Shown here: one piece after another, positions 1 through 7,895 of the stretch | Position numbering within the stretch: the stretch's first letter is position 1 | How the letters are laid out: each line of letters opens with the position of its first letter | DNA from: Fimenecus stercoravium | GTDB lineage: Bacteria; Bacillota; Clostridia; Oscillospirales; Acutalibacteraceae | DNA: 64,000 nt | NCBI GenBank assembly: GCA_018711545.1 | Contig: DVIC01000061.1 | Span: forward strand, 1 to 64,000 | Direction: 5' to 3' | Notes under the pieces: model-generated | The model's input: only the letters and a program-made list of their open reading frames with translations | Database searches by the model: none | What the model was told of the DNA's origin: nothing | Translations under genes and position numbers: made by a program

Positions 1-1608
1 AAACCGTTCCAGGCGCTTCGGGCGATACTGACCGCCGTGCTTGTTACGGTAGGCGGCTTTTTTATGCGCGCCTCCCGCCGGCTCGTGCGCGAGATCCGTG
101 AGCTGATAAGCGATGTGCGCCGTGTGCACGCGCGTGTTTGGGATGTGCTGAAAAACGATCGTAAGGCTGCGCCCGCGCTGCTTAAGATCTATATGCGCAA
201 GGCATTTCGTTTGCACGGCACGGTGTTCCGTTTCGCTGTCAACGTGGTGCTGCCGTGCGCCGCATTCGTTGTGCTCTGCTTTACGGTCAGTGCCCTTGGC
301 GGCAGGACTTTGGCGCTGGAGGTCAAATATAACGACACGGTCATCGGTTACGTGGAATCGGAATCGGTCTATCTTGCCGCGCGTGAGCAGGCGGAAGAAC
401 GGCTTGCGACCGCAGCGGCAGTGGATACGGGCGACACAAAAACGGAAAGCGTCAGCTTTGCGATCAAGCCGGTGCGTTTGACGGAACTGCGCGATGCGAC
501 CGTGCTGTGCGACGCCATTATTGAACGCAGCAATTTACAGGTGACCAACGCCTGCGGGATTTATATCGACGGGGAATTCCTGTGCGCGGTGAAGAATGAG
601 ACGGATGCCGCCACGGTGTTCGATACGATCTTAGACAATTACGATGTGACCGATGCCAACGCGGTTGTCAGCTTTGTCGAGGAGATCTCGTATGTGCAGG
701 GGCTTTACCCGGACAGCGAAGAGACGATCTGGGATGCACAGCGCCTTTCTGAGCGCTTGAATTCCAAAAAGAGCGCCGCGCAGTACTACACGGTCGAGGC
801 GGGCGACACGGTTTCGGGCATTGCCCAGAAATTCGGCTTATCCACAGCGACGCTGTTTGGGCAGAATCCGGGGCTGACCGAGGAGATCCACATCGGGCAG
901 GAGCTTCTCATCACCCGCGAGGTCAATTTCATCCAGGTGCAGGTCACCCGTACCGAAACGCGCACCGAGACGATCCCGTATGAGACGGTTCGGGAAGAAA
1001 CGTCCAGCCTGTATTCGGGCACGCGGCGCACCAAGACGAAGGGCGTCAACGGCGAACAGCAGGTTACGGAGCTGGTCACTTATGTGGACGGCGTGCGTAC
1101 CTCGGTCAAAGAGGTCTCGCGCGTGACGATCCGGGAGCCTGTCGATGAGGTCATTCAGGTCGGCACGCGGCGGGCATATGGTTCCTCCGGCTCCTATTCC
1201 GCGACCAGCTACGGCGGCAGCCTGCTGTGGCCTGCGATCGGGGCGTATAACATTTCCTCCGGTTACGGCTCGCGAAGCTCCGGGTATCATCGGGCGATCG
1301 ACATTACCCGCGCCGGCGGCGGAAGCACAGGGCTTGCGGTCGTTGCGGCGGGCAGCGGCAGGGTGACCACGGCAGGGTACCATTCCAGCTACGGCTACTA
1401 CGTGATCATCAACCACGGCAATGGGCTCTCTACACTGTACGCCCATATGCAGCGCGGTTCGCTGCGGGTGTCTGCGGGCGATTCTGTTTCGGCGGGGCAG
1501 CGGATCGGCAGTATCGGCTCGACCGGCAATGTTACGGGCCCGCACCTGCACTTTGAGGTACGTGTCAACGGCAACCGTGTCAACCCCTTGCCGTATCTCG
1601 GCAGATAA
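1..1608 (+). CDS. LysM-G5-M23 family cell-wall metallopeptidase (5' end outside window)
   Basis: Likely a surface peptidoglycan endopeptidase. Numbering from the GTG at 37: a basic N-terminal stretch, one membrane segment near residues 65-90, a LysM peptidoglycan-binding module near 250-293, a G5 domain near 296-378, and a C-terminal M23 (lysostaphin-type) domain. The M23 zinc and catalytic residues are visible: H418 and D422 in HRAID, H470 in YAH, and H503/H505 in HLHF. The reading frame stays open to base 1, so the true start may lie outside the window; GTG 37 and ATG 64 are internal options. LysM plus G5 plus M23 is a common architecture in sporulating Clostridia, where such proteins cut peptide cross-links. 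A strong bidirectional terminator follows the stop. Confidence 0.9.
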   Translation, partial: KPFQALRAILTAVLVTVGGFFMRASRRLVREIRELISDVRRVHARVWDVLKNDRKAAPALLKIYMRKAFRLHGTVFRFAVNVVLPCAAFVVLCFTVSALGGRTLALEVKYNDTVIGYVESESVYLAAREQAEERLATAAAVDTGDTKTESVSFAIKPVRLTELRDATVLCDAIIERSNLQVTNACGIYIDGEFLCAVKNETDAATVFDTILDNYDVTDANAVVSFVEEISYVQGLYPDSEETIWDAQRLSERLNSKKSAAQYYTVEAGDTVSGIAQKFGLSTATLFGQNPGLTEEIHIGQELLITREVNFIQVQVTRTETRTETIPYETVREETSSLYSGTRRTKTKGVNGEQQVTELVTYVDGVRTSVKEVSRVTIREPVDEVIQVGTRRAYGSSGSYSATSYGGSLLWPAIGAYNISSGYGSRSSGYHRAIDITRAGGGSTGLAVVAAGSGRVTTAGYHSSYGYYVIINHGNGLSTLYAHMQRGSLRVSAGDSVSAGQRIGSIGSTGNVTGPHLHFEVRVNGNRVNPLPYLGR

Positions 1609-1624
1609 AAGCAAAAAAGAAGAA

Positions 1625-1657
1625 CGCCGCCCTCCGTTTCGGAGGGCGGCGTCTTTT
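1625..1657. terminator. Bidirectional intrinsic terminator
   Basis: An 11-bp GC-rich stem (1625-1635 with 1641-1651) with a five-base loop is followed by a T-rich tail on the plus strand. It is preceded by an A-rich run that acts as a U tract on the minus strand. It sits between convergent genes. Confidence 0.85.
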
Positions 1658-1674
1658 GATGGATTTTGGTCGGT

Positions 1675-2250
1675 TTATTGCACCGCTTCGTAAAGCTGCG
1701 GCAGGAACGTGCCCAAAATATAGGGCAGCGCATAGGCGAACGCCGCAGAGGTCAGCAGCGTCGCGCCCCACTTCTGCAAATAGGAGCCGGCATACAGCAC
1801 GGCGAAGACGGGGGCGGCGATGATCTTGACAAACAGGTTGGATTTCCCCTTGCCGTACAGCAGTTCTTTGAAGGTCAGCGCATCCTCTGTCTGCGGGAAC
1901 AGGTTCGTCAGGCACGAAATGCCGACCCATAAAAACAGGAAGTTGAGGATGTGCACCGAACCGCCCGAGGTGAAGAATTCACCGAGGTACAGCACGTTGA
2001 CCGCGCCGACTGCCGTGAGCATCAGCCCTGCGATCAGATTGAACAAAAAGGGAAAAAAGCAGATCCCAAAGGAGGTCGAACGCTTGCGCACAAGCTCGTG
2101 CTGGATATGCCCGCACATCTCGTTTGCCCGCAGATACCGCCCGTCCTCCACAAGCACCTCATACACACGGCAGGTTAAATGCTCAAAAAAGGCCTGCAAA
2201 AACGTGCCGGGCAGCGTGATATATTTTACGATCAAATATACGATTCTCAT
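1675..2250 (-). CDS. Multi-pass membrane protein resembling a metalloprotease family member without its zinc motif
   Basis: 191-residue membrane protein with about four hydrophobic segments. The start is ATG 2250, which overlaps the TGA of the upstream gene (ATGA), so translation is probably coupled; upstream in-frame codons belong to that gene's shadow. The order of features, an LPGTF segment, a GHIQHE segment, a PFLFN segment and an NLFPQTEDA segment, recalls the M50-like metalloprotease family in which PGTxxHExxH and HAFPSxxDA occur. Here the HExxH position reads QAFFE, so zinc catalysis is not expected. The family link is from memory of the pattern and is inference; the membrane character and coupling are seen directly. 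Function unknown, probably working with the TPR protein encoded just upstream. Confidence 0.7.
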   Translation of the reverse strand: MRIVYLIVKYITLPGTFLQAFFEHLTCRVYEVLVEDGRYLRANEMCGHIQHELVRKRSTSFGICFFPFLFNLIAGLMLTAVGAVNVLYLGEFFTSGGSVHILNFLFLWVGISCLTNLFPQTEDALTFKELLYGKGKSNLFVKIIAAPVFAVLYAGSYLQKWGATLLTSAAFAYALPYILGTFLPQLYEAVQ

Positions 2251-3803
2251 GTGACGTCCAGATCTCCTTCCGTGAAGATGCTCTCTATGGTGCGCGTGCC
2301 GGCGCGGTATTCCAGCACCTCTTCGGAGACAGTATACCCGCTGCTTGTCAGCAGATCCGCCGCCTCTGCATAGGCGTCCTCTTCGCCCGCAGCGGAAGCG
2401 CAAAGCGCCAGCGTGTTGACGAGCTGGATGGACGGATTGGTTAAATGGAAGCCCTCGTTGACCTTTTCATATGCCGTTTCGTAATCGCCCTGCAGCAGGT
2501 AGCAAAGGCCGATCTGCCGGTATAGCTCCGCAGCATATTCGTTGCCGGCTTCGATCTGCGCTTCGCTCTGCGAGACCGCCGCATCGTAGTCCCCCGCCGT
2601 GCGCAGCGCGATCACGCGCAGCAGCGCGGGTGTATCGTCCTCGGCGTTGACTTCGAGCATTTTTTCACAGATCGGTTCAATATCGCGCCCGGTCTTGGCA
2701 TACAGCTCGCCGAGCAGTGTCGCATACAGCCACGTCTCCTCGGGCTCAAGCGACTGCATCTCTTCCACAAAACCGATCTGGGTCTCTAAAGGCTGGTCGG
2801 AGATGAGTGCCAGATAGTATTGGTAAAATGTGACCATGGCGGTGTTATAGCCGGTATACTGCGGGGTGTAAGCGTCCGTATCCGCAGCCTCGGTCGTGGT
2901 TTCCGCCTCATCCGTTGTATCCTCTGCGGCGGCGGTCGTTTCCTCCGGGTCGGCGGTCTTGAGCGCCTCCAATTGTGCGAGTACATCGTCATACGGGATC
3001 TCCTGCGCGGACATGGACATGTACGGCGACAGGATCTCCGTGGCGGCGTCGCCCGTGGCAAGGAACTGCTCGGCGCGGTCGAGCGCCGTTTTCATAGCGC
3101 GGAAATGCGGCAGCTGCAGCTCCCAGCTGTGAACGGCATCTCCCAGCTCCACAACATTCGACATATATCCGAGTTTATACATCGTGAGAGCGGCGCGCTT
3201 ATAGACCAGCTCCCCGTTGATCCGGTCGGAGGACATGGCTTCTTCAGCTTGCGTGTAGGCGTTCAAAGCGGAATACAGTTCATTGTCTGCGGCAAGCGAA
3301 TCTGCCTGCGCCGTCCGAACAAACACTTCGGTGTGGTCGGCAAACTGGTAGCCGCCGTAAAACACAAACACCAAAAGCACCAACGCCAGCAAAACATTCA
3401 AAAAGTCGAAAGGATAATGCCGCAGCCCCTCGTCACAGACGGAGCAGTAAGGGGAATCGGGATCTTTCTGCGTCCCGCTCGGCCGTTCGCCGCAGCATTC
3501 GCAAAGCGTTTCTTCCGTGTCGTCCTTCGGCGCCGCCTCTGCGTCCGCTTCCCGCTGCACATCCGGCAGATCGTCAAGCGATTGGATCAGAATGCCCGGT
3601 GCATCGTCTGTGCGGTTTGCATCTTCCCGGGCTTGTGCCTTTGCGCGGTCGAGCTCCTCTTGAAAGACCCTTGCGAGATCCTCCAATTCGTCGTGCAGCG
3701 ACTGCTCGCCGTCCGACCCGGCTTGCGGCTCGGCGTTCGGCTCAGCGTTCGGCTCAACATCCGGTTCGGGCGTGCCGCCGCGTTTTTCTTTTTGATCGTC
3801 CAA
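2247..3803 (-). CDS. Zinc-ribbon, single-pass membrane protein with TPR-like repeats
   Basis: 518 residues. An acidic, Pro/Glu-rich N-terminus contains a short EPNAEPNAEP repeat. It is followed by a CxxC...CxxC zinc ribbon (CECC, CSVC), one strong membrane segment after HYPFDF, and a long helical region with alanine-rich TPR-like pairs, broken by a Thr/Glu/Ala low-complexity linker. The start is TTG 3803, chosen because a clear AAGGAGG lies about seven bases upstream and a good promoter precedes it. The C-terminal TPR part is probably extracytoplasmic or docks a partner. The stop overlaps the start of the next gene, suggesting one functional unit. No enzymatic motif is visible and the role is unknown. 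Confidence 0.8.
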   Translation of the reverse strand: MDDQKEKRGGTPEPDVEPNAEPNAEPQAGSDGEQSLHDELEDLARVFQEELDRAKAQAREDANRTDDAPGILIQSLDDLPDVQREADAEAAPKDDTEETLCECCGERPSGTQKDPDSPYCSVCDEGLRHYPFDFLNVLLALVLLVFVFYGGYQFADHTEVFVRTAQADSLAADNELYSALNAYTQAEEAMSSDRINGELVYKRAALTMYKLGYMSNVVELGDAVHSWELQLPHFRAMKTALDRAEQFLATGDAATEILSPYMSMSAQEIPYDDVLAQLEALKTADPEETTAAAEDTTDEAETTTEAADTDAYTPQYTGYNTAMVTFYQYYLALISDQPLETQIGFVEEMQSLEPEETWLYATLLGELYAKTGRDIEPICEKMLEVNAEDDTPALLRVIALRTAGDYDAAVSQSEAQIEAGNEYAAELYRQIGLCYLLQGDYETAYEKVNEGFHLTNPSIQLVNTLALCASAAGEEDAYAEAADLLTSSGYTVSEEVLEYRAGTRTIESIFTEGDLDVT

Positions 3804-3834
3804 GGCAATACCTCCTTGCAGGTTTATCTATCTT

Positions 3835-3863
3835 ATATTATCACGAACTGCCTTGTATTTCAA
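3835..3863 (-). promoter_or_regulatory. SigA-type promoter for the zinc-ribbon/TPR gene
   Basis: On the minus strand TTGAAA (3858-3863) and TAATAT (3835-3840) are separated by exactly 17 bp. It lies about 25 bp upstream of the AAGGAGG that serves TTG 3803. Confidence 0.75.
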
Positions 3864-3912
3864 ATAAAATCCTGCCGCCGCGCAAAATGTTTACAAAACC
3901 GACACATCCGCC

Positions 3913-3941
3913 TTTACGCGCCCGGCGATTTGTGCTATCCT
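3913..3941 (+). promoter_or_regulatory. Probable SigA promoter for the GH28-like gene
   Basis: TTTACG (3913-3918), 17 bp, TATCCT (3936-3941), with a TGC just before the -10 giving an extended -10 form. It is placed correctly for the GTG start at 3969. Confidence 0.55.
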
Positions 3942-3968
3942 AATACAAAAAGAAAGGGGTGCGGCGGC

Positions 3969-5504
3969 GTGCGGAAAACACTCGGCAAAACGGCGAAGCG
4001 GCTGATCGCGGCGGCGGTCTGCATTTTGTTTGCGGCGGGCGGCGCCGCCGGCTGGTATTTCGGCGTGTATACAAAGGATTTCAAGGTGACTTCGGGCGAT
4101 GTTTTTTCGGAAGTGTACGAGGGGGATTTTTATGCGGACATCCCCTATGACGACTATCTTTCCGACGGCGAGCCCCCGGCAGGTGTCTATACCGTGGATA
4201 TCCGCGACTGCGGCGCTGTGCCTGACCGTGCGGACGTGAACAACCGTGACGCGGTGCAGACGGCGATCGACGAGGTATACACGCACGGCGGCGGGACGGT
4301 CGTGGTACGCGGCGGCAGCTTCACGACGGGCAGTTTGACGCTCAAAAGCGGTGTGACGCTGTTCATTGAGCGGGACTCGGCATTGGTTGCCTCGCAAAAC
4401 GGCGCAGATATGGACAAAGGCTGCCTGTTGTATGCCGAGCATGCGCGGGATATTGTGCTTACGGGCGGCGGGAAGCTGTGCGGCGAGGGAAATTGTTATT
4501 CGCTCGCGCCCGCCGAAATGCCGCAGACGGAGCCGTTTCCCGAAACGCTCGGCGTGTGGGAACTGCGGCAGGAATACCGCCGCCGCGTGCGGTTTGCCCA
4601 CGAAAGCAAATATGGCAATCTGGTGCGTTTGATCGAGTGCGAGGGTGTGCGCATCGAAAACTTCATGCTGGAAAACTCCGCCGCGTGGACGCTGGAACTC
4701 AACGGCTGCACCGGGGTGCAGGTGCGAGATCTCGTGATCGACAACAACCGCCATGTTGCCAATACCGACGGCATCGACGTGGCGGGCTCGTCAAATGTGG
4801 TGATCGAGCACTGCTTCATCTCGACCGGCGACGACGGCATCGTGCTTAAAAACAGCGAGGGGCTGGGGACCGGCGACGAGATGCGGGACATCACCGTGCG
4901 CGACTGCCGCGTGACCTCCTGCACAAATGCCTTTAAGATCGGCACGGAAACGAGCGCCGATATTTCGGATGTGCTTGTCGAAAACTGCGCATTTTTCTTA
5001 AATGACATCTATCCCGGCGGCGTTTCGGGCATTTCGATTGAATCCGCCGACGGTGCGAAGGTGCAAAACGTGACGATCCGCAATATTGAGATGGACGGCG
5101 AGACCTGCCCGCTGTTCATCAGCCTCAACAACCGCAACCGCGACGGGGAAAAAGACAACGCGGGGGCGATAGACGGCGTGACGGTAGAAAACATCCGTGC
5201 AACGGGCGTGGAGATCCCCGTGATCGTGACGGGCACAAAGAAGCTGACCGTGCAAAATGTGACGCTGCGCAATTTCACGCTCGAATACGCGCCCGGTGCG
5301 GATTATTACGACTACCGCCCGTTCGTGCCCGCCTACGAGGACACGTACCCGGAGTGCAACCGCATGCGCAATTTGAACGCTTACGGGCTGTTTGCGCGCT
5401 ATGCCGAAAATCTGACGCTCGAAAATTTCACGGTCACCCCGCGCGAGGGTACGCGCCGCGAGGAGTTGCTGATGAAAGAGGTCGAGAATTTTGTGCGGGT
5501 CTGA
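3969..5504 (+). CDS. GH28-like glycoside hydrolase with N-terminal membrane anchor
   Basis: 511 residues. GTG 3969 is chosen: AGAAAGGGG lies just upstream and the protein then begins with a basic stretch plus a signal-anchor (about residues 11-30). The rest is a right-handed parallel beta-helix of the polygalacturonase type. It opens with the usual DYGA-like segment (RDCGAVPD) and carries NTDGID and STGDDGIV, which match the GH28 catalytic aspartates. The usual GHG histidine position reads CTNAFKIGTET instead and no RIK motif is apparent, as in some divergent bacterial GH28 members. Substrate is therefore uncertain; pectin or other uronic-acid or rhamnose polymers are candidates. It probably acts outside the membrane. 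It is monocistronic, with its own promoter and terminator. Confidence 0.82.
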   Translation: MRKTLGKTAKRLIAAAVCILFAAGGAAGWYFGVYTKDFKVTSGDVFSEVYEGDFYADIPYDDYLSDGEPPAGVYTVDIRDCGAVPDRADVNNRDAVQTAIDEVYTHGGGTVVVRGGSFTTGSLTLKSGVTLFIERDSALVASQNGADMDKGCLLYAEHARDIVLTGGGKLCGEGNCYSLAPAEMPQTEPFPETLGVWELRQEYRRRVRFAHESKYGNLVRLIECEGVRIENFMLENSAAWTLELNGCTGVQVRDLVIDNNRHVANTDGIDVAGSSNVVIEHCFISTGDDGIVLKNSEGLGTGDEMRDITVRDCRVTSCTNAFKIGTETSADISDVLVENCAFFLNDIYPGGVSGISIESADGAKVQNVTIRNIEMDGETCPLFISLNNRNRDGEKDNAGAIDGVTVENIRATGVEIPVIVTGTKKLTVQNVTLRNFTLEYAPGADYYDYRPFVPAYEDTYPECNRMRNLNAYGLFARYAENLTLENFTVTPREGTRREELLMKEVENFVRV

Positions 5505-5545
5505 GTGCGGAAAACCCGTTTCAGAATTTATAAACCATACAGTAG

Positions 5546-5574
5546 GGCGGGAGCTTGCTCCCGCCGTCTTTTTA
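5546..5574 (+). terminator. Intrinsic terminator built from a GTAGGGCGGG-type repeat
   Basis: An 8-bp stem GGCGGGAG/CTCCCGCC with a CTTG loop is followed by GTCTTTTT. The same sequence core recurs near 49078, see findings. Confidence 0.75.
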
Positions 5575-5654
5575 TATAAGTCTGCAAACGGTATCCGTTG
5601 CATGAACCGTGCTTAAAATTCACAAATTATTCAAAACTTTTTGCCGCGCACGCC

Positions 5655-5683
5655 TTGCAAAAGGGGAAAAACAGGTATATAGT
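5655..5683 (+). promoter_or_regulatory. SigA promoter of htpG
   Basis: TTGCAA (5655-5660), 17 bp, TATAGT (5678-5683). The CIRCE operator begins 5 bp after the -10, overlapping the expected start of transcription. Confidence 0.75.
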
Positions 5684-5688
5684 ATATT

Positions 5689-5715
5689 TTAGCACTCGAA
5701 GTATTAGAGTGCTAA
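5689..5715 (+). promoter_or_regulatory. CIRCE operator (HrcA binding site)
   Basis: A perfect TTAGCACTC, nine-base spacer, GAGTGCTAA inverted repeat, identical to the CIRCE consensus bound by the heat-shock repressor HrcA. It lies between the promoter and the htpG ribosome site. Confidence 0.97.
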
Positions 5716-5736
5716 AACGTTTCGGAGGCATATGGC

Positions 5737-7626
5737 ATGGCAAAAAAGCAATTCAAGACCGAATCCAAGCGGATGCTGGATTTGATGATCAATTCCATTT
5801 ATACAAATCGGGAGATCTTTCTGCGCGAGCTCATCTCCAACGCAAGCGACGCGATCGACAAGCTGTATTTCCGCTCGTTGACCGACGACAGCGTGCAGCT
5901 GAAGCACGACGATTTTCATATTGATGTCAAGATCGATAAAGATAACCGCCTGCTGACCGTGTCCGACAACGGCATCGGCATGACCGAGGAAGAGCTCGAC
6001 AAAAACCTCGGTACCATCGCCAAAAGCGGCTCGCGGCAGTTCTCTGCCGAAAACGAGACGGACGGGCAGGATGTGGACATCATCGGGCAGTTCGGCGTGG
6101 GCTTTTATGCGGCATTCATGGTCGCCGACCGCGTGGAGGTCGTCAGTCGCTCGTTCGGTGCGGACAAGGCGTACCGCTGGCAGTCCTCGGGTGCGGACGG
6201 CTACACCATCACCGAGGCGCAAAAAGACGGCGTCGGCACGGACGTGATTTTGCACATCAAAGAGAATACGCCCGAAGCAGAATATGACGAATTTTTAGAG
6301 ACCTATACGATCTCGTCGCTCGTTAAAAAATATTCGGATTATATCCGCTTCCCCATCCAAATGGATATGGAGCATTCGCGCAAAAAAGAGGGGAGCGAGG
6401 ACGAGTACGAAACGTACACCGTCCGAGAGACCGTCAACAGCATGGTGCCGCTTTGGAAAAAGGCGAAAGGCGAGATCACCCAAGAGGAATACGAGAAATT
6501 TTATCAGGAGCGCTTCCATGCGTATGACAAGCCCCTGCGTGTCATCCACCAGAAAGCGGAGGGCACGACAAGCTACCAGGCGCTGCTGTTCATCCCCGAA
6601 AAGGCGGATTACAACTACTACTCCAAAAACTTTGAAAAAGGTCTGGCGCTGTATTCGAGCGGCGTCAAGATCATGGACAAGTGCGCAGACCTTTTACCCG
6701 ACTGCTTCAGCTTTGTAAAAGGTGTGGTCGATTCCGAAGATCTCACACTGAACATTTCGCGTGAAACGCTTCAGCAGGATCGTCAGCTCAAGGTGATCGC
6801 CCGCGCGCTTGAAAAGAAGATCAAAAAAGAGCTTGCGGATATGCTCGAAAAAGACCGCGAAAAGTACGAGCTGTTCTGGAAAGCCTTCGGCTTGCAGCTC
6901 AAATACGCGTTGTACAGCACCATCGGCGGCGAGCGCGAGCTGCTCGAAGACCTGCTGCTGTTCACGCGCGCGTCCGACTCAAAGCTGTGCACGCTGAAAG
7001 AATACGTGGATGCTATGCCCGAGGGGCAGAAATACATCTATTACGCCGCGGGCGAGAGTGTGGAAAAGCTGAATTTGCTGCCGCAGGCGGAAACGGTGCG
7101 CGACCGCGGGTACGACATCCTCTTTTTGACCGATGACGTAGATGAATTTTTGATGCAGATCCTCCACGCGCACGGCGAAAAGGAATTCCGCTCGATCTCG
7201 GGCAACGATCTGGGGCTGGAAAGCGACGAGGAAAAGAAAGAAAATGAAGAAAAAGCCGAAGCCGGCAAGCCCATGTTCGAGGCAATGCAAAAGGCGCTGG
7301 AAGGCAAGGTCAGCGAAGTGAAGCTCTCGAACCGCTTAAAAACGCACCCGGTGTGCCTGTCGAGCAAGGGTGCGATGTCCATCGAAATGGAAAAGGTGCT
7401 TGCCGCCATGCCCAATTCCGAAAATGCGCCGAAAGCCGAGCGCGTGCTGGAGCTCAACGGCGAACACCCCGTGTATGCGTCGCTTACGGCGGCGTTCGAA
7501 GCGGGCGACACGGACAAGCTTGCGCAGTACGCCAAGCTGCTGTATGACCAGGCGTGCTTGATGGAGGGGCTTTCCGTAGACGATCCCGTCGCCTTCTCCG
7601 AAGCGGTCTGCAAGCTGATGCAGTAA
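5737..7626 (+). CDS. htpG: Chaperone HtpG (Hsp90 family)
   Basis: 629 residues, full length for bacterial Hsp90. The N-terminal GHKL ATPase shows the expected motifs: ELISNASDAIDKL, DNGIGMT and GQFGVGFYAAFMVADRV. Middle and C-terminal dimerisation domains follow. ATG 5737 is preceded by CGGAGG; an out-of-frame ATG five bases earlier is ignored. It is an ATP-dependent cytosolic chaperone that remodels late folding intermediates. The CIRCE element directly upstream places it under HrcA, unlike B. subtilis htpG, which is not HrcA-controlled. It is monocistronic and ends in a strong palindromic terminator. Confidence 0.98.
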   Translation: MAKKQFKTESKRMLDLMINSIYTNREIFLRELISNASDAIDKLYFRSLTDDSVQLKHDDFHIDVKIDKDNRLLTVSDNGIGMTEEELDKNLGTIAKSGSRQFSAENETDGQDVDIIGQFGVGFYAAFMVADRVEVVSRSFGADKAYRWQSSGADGYTITEAQKDGVGTDVILHIKENTPEAEYDEFLETYTISSLVKKYSDYIRFPIQMDMEHSRKKEGSEDEYETYTVRETVNSMVPLWKKAKGEITQEEYEKFYQERFHAYDKPLRVIHQKAEGTTSYQALLFIPEKADYNYYSKNFEKGLALYSSGVKIMDKCADLLPDCFSFVKGVVDSEDLTLNISRETLQQDRQLKVIARALEKKIKKELADMLEKDREKYELFWKAFGLQLKYALYSTIGGERELLEDLLLFTRASDSKLCTLKEYVDAMPEGQKYIYYAAGESVEKLNLLPQAETVRDRGYDILFLTDDVDEFLMQILHAHGEKEFRSISGNDLGLESDEEKKENEEKAEAGKPMFEAMQKALEGKVSEVKLSNRLKTHPVCLSSKGAMSIEMEKVLAAMPNSENAPKAERVLELNGEHPVYASLTAAFEAGDTDKLAQYAKLLYDQACLMEGLSVDDPVAFSEAVCKLMQ

Positions 7627-7645
7627 AAAAGAAGCAAATACACAA

Positions 7646-7682
7646 AAGCGCACTGCAAATTTGCAGTGCGCTTCGTTTTTAT
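7646..7682 (+). terminator. Terminator after htpG
   Basis: A perfect palindrome (arms 7646-7659 and 7660-7673, with the central AAATTT forming the loop) is followed by CGTTTTTA. Confidence 0.85.
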
Positions 7683-7717
7683 AAAAGGTGTTTACAAAAT
7701 CAAACAAAAGTTTTCGC

Positions 7718-7871
7718 CCGCCTTTTACAAAAGGCGGCGGGGTCGAGGGGCAGCGCCCCCGTCGCGTCCCGCAGGACGCGAAAGCCTTTTCCGTACAAAA
7801 ACGCAGGAGGGGAAGCAAAAACAGTCCGGTGGACTGTTTTTGCGCGGGGAACCCACGTCAGGGGTTCCCCG
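7718..7871 (+). repeat. Five-hairpin structured intergenic element, copy A
   Basis: Five consecutive stem-loops. H1: 7718-7726 with 7729-7737. H2: GGGGC/GCCCC around 7747-7759 with loop AGC. H3: 7763-7769 with 7774-7780, loop CGCA. H4: 7815-7827 with 7831-7843, a 13-bp stem with loop GGT. H5: 7845-7854 with 7862-7871. A linker containing GCAGGAGGGG separates H3 from H4. The same five hairpins occur at 29870-30021 with different stem sequences. There is no coding potential of its own. It fills most of the interval between htpG and the feo operon. Confidence 0.85.
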
Positions 7872-7895
7872 TGGCAGTGCGCTTTTTGTTTATCT

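Noticed and set aside
838..1614. Large minus-strand frame under the M23 peptidase gene
   Set aside because: His/Arg/Asp-rich composition and no ribosome site; typical shadow of a GC-rich coding frame.
2820..3968. Long upstream extension of the GH28-like frame
   Set aside because: It lies antisense to the zinc-ribbon/TPR gene and crosses the promoter; GTG 3969 has the ribosome site and signal-anchor.
7718..7871. CRISPR array or rho-independent terminator cluster
   Set aside because: The five hairpins differ from each other in sequence, have no direct repeats with spacers, and lack U tracts.
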